DNA from: an uncultured Bacteroidales bacterium
GTDB lineage: Bacteria > Bacteroidota > Bacteroidia > Bacteroidales > Bacteroidaceae
Length of the DNA: 64,000 nucleotides
Assembly (NCBI GenBank): GCA_902798425.1
Contig: CADBWR010000012.1
Coordinates: forward strand, 1 to 64,000
Direction: 5' to 3'
The notes beneath the pieces were generated by a model. That model saw only the letters and a program-made list of their open reading frames with translations, was not told the origin of the DNA and did not search any database. The position numbers and the translations under genes are program-made. This document shows, one piece after another, positions 18,285-26,469 of this stretch (within the stretch, counting starts at the first letter, position 1; the number at the start of each line of letters is the position of its first letter).

Positions 18285-19079
18285 ATGAGCATGAAAGAAA
18301 AACTGACAATAGTAAAGGTTGGAGGAGCTGTGGTTGAAGACGAACTACAGCTCTCTCAATTGTTGCGCGACTTCTCAGCCATTGAAGGTCGCAAGGTACT
18401 GGTACATGGCGGTGGTCGTAAGGCCACTAAGATGGCTGAACGACTGGGCATAGAAACACAGATGGTCAATGGACGCCGAATCACTGACGCCAATATGCTG
18501 GAAGTGGTAACAATGGTCTATGGTGGACTGGTCAACAAAAACCTCGTAGCGCGCCTGCAGGCCAATGGTGTAAATGCCCTTGGATTGACGGGCGCCGATG
18601 CCAATGCCATCCTTAGCCACAAGCGCCCTGTCAAAATGGTCGACGGTTCCCCCGTCGACTACGGCTTCGTAGGCGACGTAGACCACGCTGACGGTCAGAT
18701 GCTGAGCCGTCTCATCGAGGCTGGCATCATCCCTGTCATGGCTCCACTTACGCACGACAGCAAGGGACATATCCTCAACACCAATGCCGACACCATCGCC
18801 TCTGAGACCGCCAAGGCACTGGCTCCTTTCTACGACGTCACCCTCATCTTCTCGTTCGAGAAGAAAGGAGTACTCCGCAATCCGGACGATGACAATAGCG
18901 TAATACCCGTCATCACCCATACCGACTTCGAACGCTACAAGGCTGACGGCACCATCAGCGGTGGTATGTTGCCCAAGATAGAGAACGCCCTCAGTGCGGT
19001 CGATGCCGGTGTCGGACGCGTCATCATAACCTTGGCTACAGCCATCGACGGCAACCACGGCACCGTGATAACAAAATAG
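18285..19079 (+). CDS. argB: Acetylglutamate kinase
   Basis: A 264-aa amino acid kinase that phosphorylates N-acetylglutamate in arginine synthesis (or the succinylated form used by some Bacteroidota). Visible blocks are KVGGAVV at the N-terminus, VLVHGGGR, NGRRITD, ALGLTGADAN, NTNADTIASETAKAL and GTISGGMLPKIENAL. A second in-frame ATG lies at 18291. It is probably transcribed with speA. Confidence 0.92.
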   Translation: MSMKEKLTIVKVGGAVVEDELQLSQLLRDFSAIEGRKVLVHGGGRKATKMAERLGIETQMVNGRRITDANMLEVVTMVYGGLVNKNLVARLQANGVNALGLTGADANAILSHKRPVKMVDGSPVDYGFVGDVDHADGQMLSRLIEAGIIPVMAPLTHDSKGHILNTNADTIASETAKALAPFYDVTLIFSFEKKGVLRNPDDDNSVIPVITHTDFERYKADGTISGGMLPKIENALSAVDAGVGRVIITLATAIDGNHGTVITK

Positions 19080-19080
19080 T

Positions 19081-19110
19081 CAACAGCCCCAAACTAATAA
19101 CCAAAAGCCA
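19081..19110. repeat. 7-bp repeat abutting the ECF sigma start codon
   Basis: CAACAGC, CCCAAAC, TAATAAC, CAAAAGC, CA: four heptads and part of a fifth occupy the whole argB-sigma gap up to the ATG at 19111, the position where a ribosome binding site would lie. Confidence 0.65.
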
Positions 19111-19620
19111 ATGATCACTTTCCAAGCCGATATCCTCCCACTGAAGAACGAGCTTTACCGCTTGGCACTCCGCATCACAATGAATGCTGCGGAGGCAGAG
19201 GATGTCGTCCAGGAAACAATGATGAAGGTATGGAATCGACGTGAACAGTGGGAGCAAATAGAATCTATTGAGGCCTTCTGCCTCACCATCTGCCGCAACC
19301 TTTCACTTGACAAACTGCGCCGCATGGACAACCAGACACAATCACTGGATACCGCCTACGACCCTAAAGACTTTCATGTCGCCTCAAATCCTGAAGAACA
19401 GGCCGTCCAGCGCGACCGCATCCAACTGGTGCGTCAACTCATCAACATGCTACCTGAAAAACAGCGTAGCTGTATGCAGTTGCGCGACATGGAGGGCAAG
19501 AGCTACAAGGACATTGCCGCCATCCTTGGCATTACCGAAGAACAGGTGAAAGTCAACATCTTCCGTGCCCGACAAACCATCAAGGAACGCTTTCAGAAGA
19601 TAGAGAAAATAAAAAAATGA
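19111..19620 (+). CDS. RNA polymerase sigma factor, ECF family
   Basis: A 169-aa sigma-70 family member of ECF size. Region 2 covers about residues 10-80 (EDVVQETMMKVW; FCLTICRNLSLDKLRR). Region 4 covers about 110-165 and has a helix-turn-helix (YKDIAAILGITEEQVKVNIFRAR). It would direct RNA polymerase to a dedicated promoter set. The gene downstream is a single-pass membrane protein, the usual arrangement for sigma plus anti-sigma. No FecR-type sensor or TonB receptor gene follows, so the trigger is not evident. Confidence 0.92.
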   Translation: MITFQADILPLKNELYRLALRITMNAAEAEDVVQETMMKVWNRREQWEQIESIEAFCLTICRNLSLDKLRRMDNQTQSLDTAYDPKDFHVASNPEEQAVQRDRIQLVRQLINMLPEKQRSCMQLRDMEGKSYKDIAAILGITEEQVKVNIFRARQTIKERFQKIEKIKK

Positions 19621-19690
19621 GAGAAAAACGAAAAAAAATGAGAGAATACTGTAACTTTCCTTTTTAACAAACGTCTTTGAATATAGAGAA

Positions 19691-19725
19691 CGGCCAAAAG
19701 CGAATAGCCAAAGGCCAAAAACAAA
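19691..19725. repeat. 7-bp repeat upstream of the anti-sigma-like gene
   Basis: CGGCCAA, AAGCGAA, TAGCCAA, AGGCCAA, AAACAAA: five heptads end 5 nt before the ATG at 19731. Confidence 0.75.
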
Positions 19726-19730
19726 GCATT

Positions 19731-20210
19731 ATGGACTACAAGTACATCGAACAACTCATGGAGCGCTATTGGAATGCGGAGACCTCTCGCGAAGAGGAGA
19801 ACATCCTGCGTTCGTTCTTCCGTCAGGAGAACATCCCTGCGGAGATGGAGCCTATGCGTGCCCTTTTTGCCGACGAGGCAACTAACCAGCAGTTGGGCGA
19901 TGACTTCGATGCCCGCATGCTAAAGATGATTGGTCAGGAGGAAGTTCCTCAGACCGTCAAGGCCCGCGAGATTTCATTGACTCAGCGACTCTTGCCTCTC
20001 TTCAAGGCTGCCGCCGTCATTGCCATCATCCTTACCGTTGGTGGAGCTCTGCAGGCACCATGGGACAACACTTGGAATAGTCCGAGCGACTATGCTCACT
20101 ACCAGCAAGACCTTGACAGCGTCGCAGCTGTCAATCCCGTACAAGCCGAGAACATGAGCGACTGGTCTGCCGACAGCACAAAAAACCTCGTGGAACGACC
20201 CAAGAATTAG
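19731..20210 (+). CDS. Membrane protein, probable anti-sigma factor
   Basis: A 159-aa protein with no motif that I can name. The N-terminal 85 residues are acidic and helical (MERYWNAETSREEENILRSFF), resembling the cytoplasmic end of Bacteroidota anti-sigma proteins. One hydrophobic helix (about 87-108) is followed by a short polar tail outside the membrane. Position after the ECF sigma gene supports an anti-sigma role; there is no FecR domain. ATG 19731 is preferred because the upstream TTG at 19677 would translate the heptad repeat. A strong hairpin terminator lies about 105 nt downstream. Confidence 0.6.
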   Translation: MDYKYIEQLMERYWNAETSREEENILRSFFRQENIPAEMEPMRALFADEATNQQLGDDFDARMLKMIGQEEVPQTVKAREISLTQRLLPLFKAAAVIAIILTVGGALQAPWDNTWNSPSDYAHYQQDLDSVAAVNPVQAENMSDWSADSTKNLVERPKN

Positions 20211-20314
20211 ATAATTTTTTCTATGCTTTCTCTATATTTACAAATCATGTTTAGTTAAAACACCGAAACTGTGAAGTTTCATTTCTCTCAAATTTTTCAT
20301 AACATACTAACGAA

Positions 20315-20362
20315 GAACGGGCTACCCATCTGATGCGTCAGAGAGTAGCCCGTTCAATTTTT
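20315..20362 (+). terminator. Rho-independent terminator after the sigma/anti-sigma pair
   Basis: An 11-bp perfect stem (GAACGGGCTAC at 20315-20325 with GTAGCCCGTTC at 20345-20355) is followed by AATTTTTA. Confidence 0.85.
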
Positions 20363-20561
20363 ACTTTTAATTTAATTGAATGTCAAGGGGAAGGGAGTGA
20401 CATCAGACAGGTTTTGATTCCCCATTGGTTCCCCATACTGGACTTTTCCAAATAGACCTAACATCCCTACCATAGATCTTCTGAAACCCGCGTAAATTCA
20501 GGGAATGTGGAGTCTGGACGGCTCGCCATCCCTACCATCAGACCTAACATTATCCCTAACG

Positions 20562-20621
20562 TGACACCTAACGTCAGAACTAACGCTAGACCTTAGGTCA
20601 GGACTTCAGATCAGGACTTGG
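20562..20621. repeat. 12-bp degenerate repeat block, five units
   Basis: Consecutive 12-bp units read TGACACCTAACG, TCAGAACTAACG, CTAGACCTTAGG, TCAGGACTTCAG and ATCAGGACTTGG. Confidence 0.6.
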
Positions 20622-20634
20622 AAAATGTTATCCT

Positions 20635-20682
20635 TTATGGTAGGAATCATGGTAGGGATCATGGTAGGGATCATGGTAGGTC
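20635..20682. repeat. 12-bp tandem repeat TCATGGTAGGGA, four units
   Basis: Units are TTATGGTAGGAA, TCATGGTAGGGA, TCATGGTAGGGA and TCATGGTAGGTC, with two of them identical. The complementary word occurs upstream at 20465 and 20528. Confidence 0.85.
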
Positions 20683-20790
20683 TGCAAAAGAAGCTGTCTT
20701 TGTAATGATTTGTATTACAATGGATTACTATTTTTATGTTAGGAATGTTAGGTCTTTTAAAAAATACAACTAATACAGATACAGGAACAG

Positions 20791-20810
20791 CTAAGCCAGC
20801 GCTGGCTTAG
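20791..20810. repeat. 20-bp perfect palindrome
   Basis: CTAAGCCAGC followed directly by GCTGGCTTAG is a perfect palindrome without a spacer. Outer words AATACAAC (20763) and GTTGTATT (20810) are also complementary but interrupted by extra sequence on the left. It could be a dimer binding site, a cruciform, or part of a bidirectional terminator. Confidence 0.75.
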
Positions 20811-20871
20811 TTGTATTTAGTATGCTAGTACAACTGTCTTGCAGTGCTAATACAACTGACTAATCATGCTA

Positions 20872-21561
20872 CTACAGCCGTCCTGTCTCCTGATAGCTGA
20901 AGTAGCTACCGTCTGTAAGGATAACATGATCCATGAAGTGGATGCGCATGAGCTTACAAGCCCGCTGGATCTGAACAGTAAGATCATTGTCGTGCGTGCT
21001 AGGGCGTAGGTTGCCAGATGGATGGTTATGGCATACGGCAAGGATGGTGGCGTTGGCAAGAACGGCCTCGCGCATAATGATGCGGATGTCTACAGCGGTC
21101 TCGGTAATGCCGCCATGCGAAATGCGTATCTTTTTGATAAGTCGGTAGTTCTGGTTCATCAAGAGCAGCCAGAACTCTTCTACGTCGCAGTCCTGAAGGA
21201 GAGGATGCATATGATTGTATATCTTGGTAGCCGTACCCAGGTCAGGACGCTCCTCGGGTCTATCCATCTGACGGCGCTTGCCCAGTTCACAGGCAGCAAG
21301 AATTGTGATGGCCTTAGCAGGTCCTACTCCGTTGTATTCGCAGAGCTGTTGAATGGTCATCTTGCCTAGCGTATTCAGATTGTTGTTGCAATCTGATAGA
21401 ATCCGCTTCATCAGCGTTACGGCGTCTTCCTTAGACGACCCCGAGCCCACAAGAATGGCCAGCAACTCTGCATCGCTCAAAGCCTGTGGACCCAGTCGCT
21501 CCATTTTTTCGCGAGGACGGTCGTCTTCTGCCCACTGATTGATATTCAACTTGTTGTTCAT
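20872..21561 (-). CDS. radC: RadC family JAB/MPN domain protein
   Basis: A 229-aa RadC. The N-terminal helix-hairpin-helix-like region (LSDAELLAILVGSG; LCEYNGVGPAKA) is followed by a JAMM/MPN domain with the zinc motif HNHPSGNLRPSTHDND. Although called a DNA repair protein, its real function is unsettled. ATG 21561 starts the conserved WAEDDRPREKMERLG region; the open frame upstream lies inside the DUF6377 gene. A 74-bp piece (21335-21408) is repeated at 35836-35909 with 67 of 74 identical bases. Confidence 0.9.
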   Translation of the reverse strand: MNNKLNINQWAEDDRPREKMERLGPQALSDAELLAILVGSGSSKEDAVTLMKRILSDCNNNLNTLGKMTIQQLCEYNGVGPAKAITILAACELGKRRQMDRPEERPDLGTATKIYNHMHPLLQDCDVEEFWLLLMNQNYRLIKKIRISHGGITETAVDIRIIMREAVLANATILAVCHNHPSGNLRPSTHDNDLTVQIQRACKLMRIHFMDHVILTDGSYFSYQETGRL

Positions 21562-21568
21562 GGCATAT

Positions 21569-23242
21569 TTAATTAATGACAGTGCAGAGCTTCTGCACGT
21601 CTTCGTCGAAGGTCTCTTTGTTGAGAGCCTTGTTCTTGATGATAGAACGGCAGTTGTAGATGGTTTGGGACGAGAGGAACAGCAGGCCGGCAATGTCGGC
21701 AGTGTTCTTTACACCTAAACGGATGAGGGCATACGTACGCAACTCAGTATTGAACGTATTCGGTGACTTTTGCTCTATTCGCCCTTCAGGTTTTAGCAGT
21801 CCATTAAACTCGTCGACAAATGTTGGATAAAGTTCTAAAAAAGCTTTGTCAAAGCGGGTGAGAAAAGTCGCGGCATCCTCTTCTGAAATACGCGTAGAGG
21901 AGAATGTTTGCAACAACTCTTGTGCCTGATTAGCCTTGATTTTCCGCTTCACAAGTGTCTGGTACTTGTTCAACTTGTCGATATATTTTGCACAAAGGTC
22001 TATATAGATACTGGCCAGTCCCTCGCGCAACCTGTTTGTATCTACGAGTTTATCATTCAACTTATGCAGTTGAGCATTCAGTTGAGCCTGGCGCTCATTA
22101 CTCTCAGACAACTGTCCATTCAAACTTGTCAATTGGCTGTTACTGACAGCCAGCTCTCGACGACGAGAATGTAGTTTGCGATTCTGGCGGTAAATGTAAT
22201 AGGCTGTTACAAACAAAGCCACTAACAACAAGGAAATGAATAAGACAGAATAGCGCAAGTGACGATTTTGTTTTTCTATCATTACCTGATAGGTATTCAT
22301 AATCTGTGTCAGGGTACGTGATATCTCCAAGATGCGCAATCGGTTATTGTAGAACTTAGCATCTTCCATGGATATATTAATATAGGTTTCTGCCCGTTCC
22401 ACATCATCGAGTCCCTTTTCAAACAATATGGTTGCTAATATCTTCATAGCCACGGTCTCCCTCGTGCAGCAACGCAGGTCTGCAAGGACGGCCATAATGA
22501 GATATTGCTCATATTGTTTCTGGTCATGGTCGGTATTCAGATAGTTACCTGCCAACGCATAGCAGGCCATCGCATAGACGCGCGAATTGGGATTTCCATG
22601 GCTGACCACATTCTGATAATGCTGTCGGGCCTTCATGGGGTCTGACTTGATATAGACATAATACTCACCCTTATAATAATCATAAAGAGGATTGTCGACA
22701 TCTAAGTAATTCATACCCTGTCCCAGATATTCCTTGGCTTTTCCCCAATATCGTGTACTATACGGTGTGTCATGGGTATAAGATGACCAATAGGAATAGA
22801 TGTGAAAAGCCGTTATATAGTATCTGAAAAGCATCTGTTGGTCAATGTTTAGCGTATCGAGACGATCCAAGTGTTCTTTCGCTTCCACATACAATCCACC
22901 GATGGCAAGTATTTCAGCCTTATGAATATTAAACAGTTCCGTATAATGGGAATCATTATACTTAGTTGCCAGTTCTATGCCTCGGTCAGCATAGGTCATG
23001 GCTGAGTCGAATTGGAATACATAATATTCTTCATACAGTGCGTCGAGGGTCTTCAGGATAGCCCTGTGCTCAGTTTCATGACTGACAAGATCCTTCAGAT
23101 GTTCTATCCGACCCTCCTTTTCCTTAAAGAATTGATCTCGCTTTGCAATAGCGTTATCAAGCTCATCCAGCAACTGTCTGGTATCAGCAAAGGCCGTGAC
23201 AGAAAACACAAAGGCAAGTAATATAATCCAAGTTCTAAGCAT
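21569..23242 (-). CDS. SusR-like membrane-bound transcriptional regulator, DUF6377
   Basis: A 557-aa protein with a signal-like N-terminus and a helical TPR-like sensor region outside the membrane (about 25-325). A single transmembrane helix follows (about 330-350, VLFISLLLVALFVTAYYIY), then a coiled coil (about 365-415) and a C-terminal LuxR-like helix-turn-helix (about 495-535, TADIAGLLFLSSQTIYNC). This is the layout of the one-component SusR-type regulators that sense oligosaccharides in the periplasm. It is divergent from susC, so it most likely controls the adjacent locus. ATG 23242 starts the signal-like helix; an upstream in-frame ATG at 23284 would precede the predicted promoter. Confidence 0.85.
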   Translation of the reverse strand: MLRTWIILLAFVFSVTAFADTRQLLDELDNAIAKRDQFFKEKEGRIEHLKDLVSHETEHRAILKTLDALYEEYYVFQFDSAMTYADRGIELATKYNDSHYTELFNIHKAEILAIGGLYVEAKEHLDRLDTLNIDQQMLFRYYITAFHIYSYWSSYTHDTPYSTRYWGKAKEYLGQGMNYLDVDNPLYDYYKGEYYVYIKSDPMKARQHYQNVVSHGNPNSRVYAMACYALAGNYLNTDHDQKQYEQYLIMAVLADLRCCTRETVAMKILATILFEKGLDDVERAETYINISMEDAKFYNNRLRILEISRTLTQIMNTYQVMIEKQNRHLRYSVLFISLLLVALFVTAYYIYRQNRKLHSRRRELAVSNSQLTSLNGQLSESNERQAQLNAQLHKLNDKLVDTNRLREGLASIYIDLCAKYIDKLNKYQTLVKRKIKANQAQELLQTFSSTRISEEDAATFLTRFDKAFLELYPTFVDEFNGLLKPEGRIEQKSPNTFNTELRTYALIRLGVKNTADIAGLLFLSSQTIYNCRSIIKNKALNKETFDEDVQKLCTVIN

Positions 23243-23262
23243 CGTGTTTGGTGTTTTGATGA

Positions 23263-23270
23263 CAAAATTA
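23263..23270 (-). promoter_or_regulatory. -7 element of the DUF6377 regulator gene
   Basis: On the minus strand, TAATTTTG fits TAnnTTTG, 20 nt before the ATG at 23242. This supports the shorter start. Confidence 0.6.
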
Positions 23271-23415
23271 TAAAGAAAAAGCAAAAGTCAATTCTTTACT
23301 ATCTCATTTTTAACAATTGTTATAAGTTACTGATTACCAATGAAACAGAGATTCACTCCTTTGCCACATTTTTACTATTGGATTACTATTAGGTATTATT
23401 ATAAGATTTTTTGCA

Positions 23416-23423
23416 TATCTTTG
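23416..23423 (+). promoter_or_regulatory. -7 element of the susC operon
   Basis: TATCTTTG lies 34 nt before the susC ATG. No -33 TTTG sits at standard spacing, which would fit an activator-dependent promoter controlled by the divergent regulator. Confidence 0.65.
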
Positions 23424-23457
23424 CATCAAAATTCACTATAACCAAAAACAAGAAAGA

Positions 23458-26448
23458 ATGAACAAGATGAAGCAACTTCTGAAAAGACGTTTAGTGGCCA
23501 GTCTGTTATCACTGATGATGCCATTGAGCCTCCTTGCACAGAACATCCAAGTGCAAGGTATCGTGAAGGACCAGACAGGGGAAACTGTCATTGGTGCCAC
23601 CGTAATGCAGAAGGGAACGTCCAACGGAACAATTACCGACTATGACGGCAAATTCACGCTGAACGTACCTTCGAAAGCCATCCTGGTTTTCTCCTACATC
23701 GGCTTTGCCACTCAAGAGGTAGCTGTAAATGGTAGAACAAACTTACTGGTTACTCTCAAAGATGATCAACAGGTACTCAATGAAGTGGTGGTCATCGGTT
23801 ATGGTACGATGGACAAGAAAGAATTGACATCTGCCATTTCTCATATCAGTGAGAAAGATTTCCTTACCGTCAGTTCGATGGACCCCTCCATGATGATTCA
23901 AGGCAAAGTGGCAGGTGTGTCGATTACCAACACGGGGTCTGGTGACCCTAACAATCAGGCCAGCATTCAGATTCGCGGCGTTAGCTCGCGTTCTGCAGGC
24001 TTAGGTCCGCTGATTGTTGTTGATGGTGTTCCTGGCGGTAACCTTACAAACATCAATCCCAATGACATCGCATCATTCGACATTCTAAAGGATGGTGCAG
24101 CTTCAGCCATCTATGGTACACGTGGTTCAAACGGCGTCATTGTGGTGACTACCAAGAAAGGAAGCAAGGACGGACACTCTCATGCCTCCTACTCCAGTCA
24201 ATTGTCGTGGGACTTTATCAATAAAGAGCTAAAGATGATGAACGCGCAGGAATACCGTGAGGTACGTATGGGTTGGGGAGACTCCGGCGTTGACTTGGGT
24301 GGTAACATTGACTGGCTCAACGAGGTGAGTCGCACAGGTTTCGCCCAGCAGCACACACTAACGCTCAGCGGAGGTAACGACAAGAACAACTACCGCATCA
24401 GTGCCGACTATAGAGATGCTCACGGTATCGACCTACGCTCCGGGCGTCAGGAATATGGTGCACGAGCAGCTATCATGCATACCACAAAAGACGGTCTGCT
24501 GACCATTACAGCTAATATTGCACCTCGTATCATCTATCGCGATGCTGCAGACTGGAGTGTGTTTAAGGATGCCATAGAAGCCAATCCAACCACACCATTG
24601 ATGGATCCAAACGATCCCGTACATTACTACAATTTCCAAGGTCAGGTTGTGGGCAGTAACCCCGTAGAGCGCCAGCTCTTGGAAACCGACCATGCCGACA
24701 CGAAGCTCCTTGACTGGGATGCTACCGTTAAACTGAACATTCTTCCGCTCTTTGCCAAAGAAAAAACGAGCAACCATACACTTACCACGCAGTTGATGTT
24801 TGCCGACCACCAGTATGACAACGACAACAGTTGGTTCCGTCCCTCTTCCAGTACGCAAGCTGTGAATAATGGCCGAGAGGGTGAGGCCAGTCGTTCCTAC
24901 TCGAAGGAGAGCCAGTATGTCGTGGAATGGCTCACCAACTATACGGGTAGCTTTGGAAAACACCATGTGAAGGGTATGGCGGGCTATTCCTACCAATACT
25001 CACGCTATTCTGGTCTCAACGCAGAGAACAAAGATTTTCCCAATGATGGTCTTGGTCCCAACAGCCTCGGTTCTGGTGAATATGCCAAGGAAGAGGGTGA
25101 GGTGCTCATGGGTAGCTATAAGAACGATTCCAAGCTTATTGCTTTCTTAGGGCGTGTCAGTTATGATTACGACGGCAAATACCTCTTCACAGCATCCATG
25201 CGTCACGAGGGCTCATCGAAGTTCGGTGCAGACAACAAGTGGGGTAATTTCCCTGCTGTTTCTGTTGGCTGGCGCATCTCGTCGGAAAATTTCATGAAGT
25301 CTCTGGCTTGGATTGACGACCTGAAGATTCGTGCCGACTATGGTGTCACCGGTAATCAGGACTTTGGTAGCTATCTGTCCCTGAGCACTATGACGGGCTT
25401 CGGTTATTACTTCTATAACGGTAAATACTTCCAGGTATGGGGCCCTTCAAAGAATGTCAATCCAGACCTAAAGTGGGAGAAGGGAAAGAACTGGAACATC
25501 GGTCTGGATTTCTCACTATTCAGAGGCCGCTTCTACGGTTCGTTTAACTACTTCTGCCGCCGTCAGCAGGACCTGCTGGGAAGCTATAAGGTTTCCGTGC
25601 CTCCCTATCTGTTTGATGAGACCTTCGTCAACGTGGGTACCATGAAGAATACCGGTTTTGAGGTTGACCTGAATGTCAAGGCTGTTAAGAGCAAAGATTT
25701 CGACTACGATATCAACTTCGTTGGTGCTACCATGAACAATAAGTTCGTTAGTTTTAGCAACTCTGAATATGTGGGCCAAGACCACTACGACGTAAGTGGT
25801 ACTGAGGATCCCTACCCATTCTACAACCTACAGCGTATAGAAGAAGGTGAATCGTTAGGAAACTTCTATATGTGGAAGTATGCTGGACACACTCCTGAGG
25901 GCGAATGGCTGGTTTACGACAAAGACGGTGATATCATCCGAGCATCACAGGCCAGTGATGACGACAGGCAGAAGGTAGGCAACGGTATGCCTAAATTCAC
26001 GATGTCAATGACCCACAGTTTCCGCTACCGCAATTTCGATCTAGCGCTATTCTTCCGCGGAGCCTTCTTCTACGATATTTTCAATATCCATGATTTTTAC
26101 TACGGAACACGTAACTTCACAGGCAACAGGTTACAGAAAGCCTATGGTAAGAATTACGACATTTCCGGTTCCGCAAACCCTGTGGTGTGCGACTACTTCT
26201 TGGAGCGTGGCGATTATCTGAAACTTGATATGATCACCTTGGGTTATACCTTCCGTCCCAAAGACTGGAAATTCCTTGAACGCATACGTATTTATGCAAC
26301 TGGCAAGAACCTGGTGACGCTGACCAAGTTCAGCGGTGTCGATCCCGCCAGCTATCAAGTAAACGGTCTGACACCTGGTGCCAGCAGTTCACGTACCTAC
26401 TTCCCCTCTACACGTCAGCTCATCGTTGGCCTACAAGTGGATTTCTGA
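23458..26448 (+). CDS. susC: SusC-type TonB-dependent outer membrane transporter
   Basis: A 996-aa outer membrane importer for oligosaccharides. A signal peptide (about 1-27) is followed by a carboxypeptidase-D-like regulatory domain (about 30-110, GATVMQKGTSNGTITDYDG), a TonB-box-like stretch (VVVIGYGTMDKKELT) and the plug (SIQIRGVSS; GAASAIYGTRGSNGVIVVTTKKG). A 22-strand-type barrel ends in an aromatic residue (QVDF), as expected for BAM recognition. It forms the transporter with SusD, encoded 21 nt downstream. Confidence 0.95.
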   Translation: MNKMKQLLKRRLVASLLSLMMPLSLLAQNIQVQGIVKDQTGETVIGATVMQKGTSNGTITDYDGKFTLNVPSKAILVFSYIGFATQEVAVNGRTNLLVTLKDDQQVLNEVVVIGYGTMDKKELTSAISHISEKDFLTVSSMDPSMMIQGKVAGVSITNTGSGDPNNQASIQIRGVSSRSAGLGPLIVVDGVPGGNLTNINPNDIASFDILKDGAASAIYGTRGSNGVIVVTTKKGSKDGHSHASYSSQLSWDFINKELKMMNAQEYREVRMGWGDSGVDLGGNIDWLNEVSRTGFAQQHTLTLSGGNDKNNYRISADYRDAHGIDLRSGRQEYGARAAIMHTTKDGLLTITANIAPRIIYRDAADWSVFKDAIEANPTTPLMDPNDPVHYYNFQGQVVGSNPVERQLLETDHADTKLLDWDATVKLNILPLFAKEKTSNHTLTTQLMFADHQYDNDNSWFRPSSSTQAVNNGREGEASRSYSKESQYVVEWLTNYTGSFGKHHVKGMAGYSYQYSRYSGLNAENKDFPNDGLGPNSLGSGEYAKEEGEVLMGSYKNDSKLIAFLGRVSYDYDGKYLFTASMRHEGSSKFGADNKWGNFPAVSVGWRISSENFMKSLAWIDDLKIRADYGVTGNQDFGSYLSLSTMTGFGYYFYNGKYFQVWGPSKNVNPDLKWEKGKNWNIGLDFSLFRGRFYGSFNYFCRRQQDLLGSYKVSVPPYLFDETFVNVGTMKNTGFEVDLNVKAVKSKDFDYDINFVGATMNNKFVSFSNSEYVGQDHYDVSGTEDPYPFYNLQRIEEGESLGNFYMWKYAGHTPEGEWLVYDKDGDIIRASQASDDDRQKVGNGMPKFTMSMTHSFRYRNFDLALFFRGAFFYDIFNIHDFYYGTRNFTGNRLQKAYGKNYDISGSANPVVCDYFLERGDYLKLDMITLGYTFRPKDWKFLERIRIYATGKNLVTLTKFSGVDPASYQVNGLTPGASSSRTYFPSTRQLIVGLQVDF

Positions 26449-26469
26449 TAATTCATAGTTCAATAGATA

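Larger units (their letters stand above)
20363..20871. other. Non-coding mosaic of short repeats between the sigma operon and radC
   Basis: No credible gene is seen. The stretch carries the words AGACCTAACAT and ATCCCTACCAT twice each (20454-20474 and 20528-20550), then two blocks of 12-bp units (separate entries), a 20-bp perfect palindrome, and three GCTA(N)TACA(A/G)C(T/C)G words running into the radC 3' end. Some ATCCCTACCAT words are the complement of the later ATGGTAGGGAT words, so a transcript could fold back on itself. Confidence 0.7.

Noticed and set aside
20562-20682. Possible CRISPR array
   Set aside because: Units are 12 bp and contiguous without spacers, and no cas genes are in the window. 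It is tandem repeat, not CRISPR.
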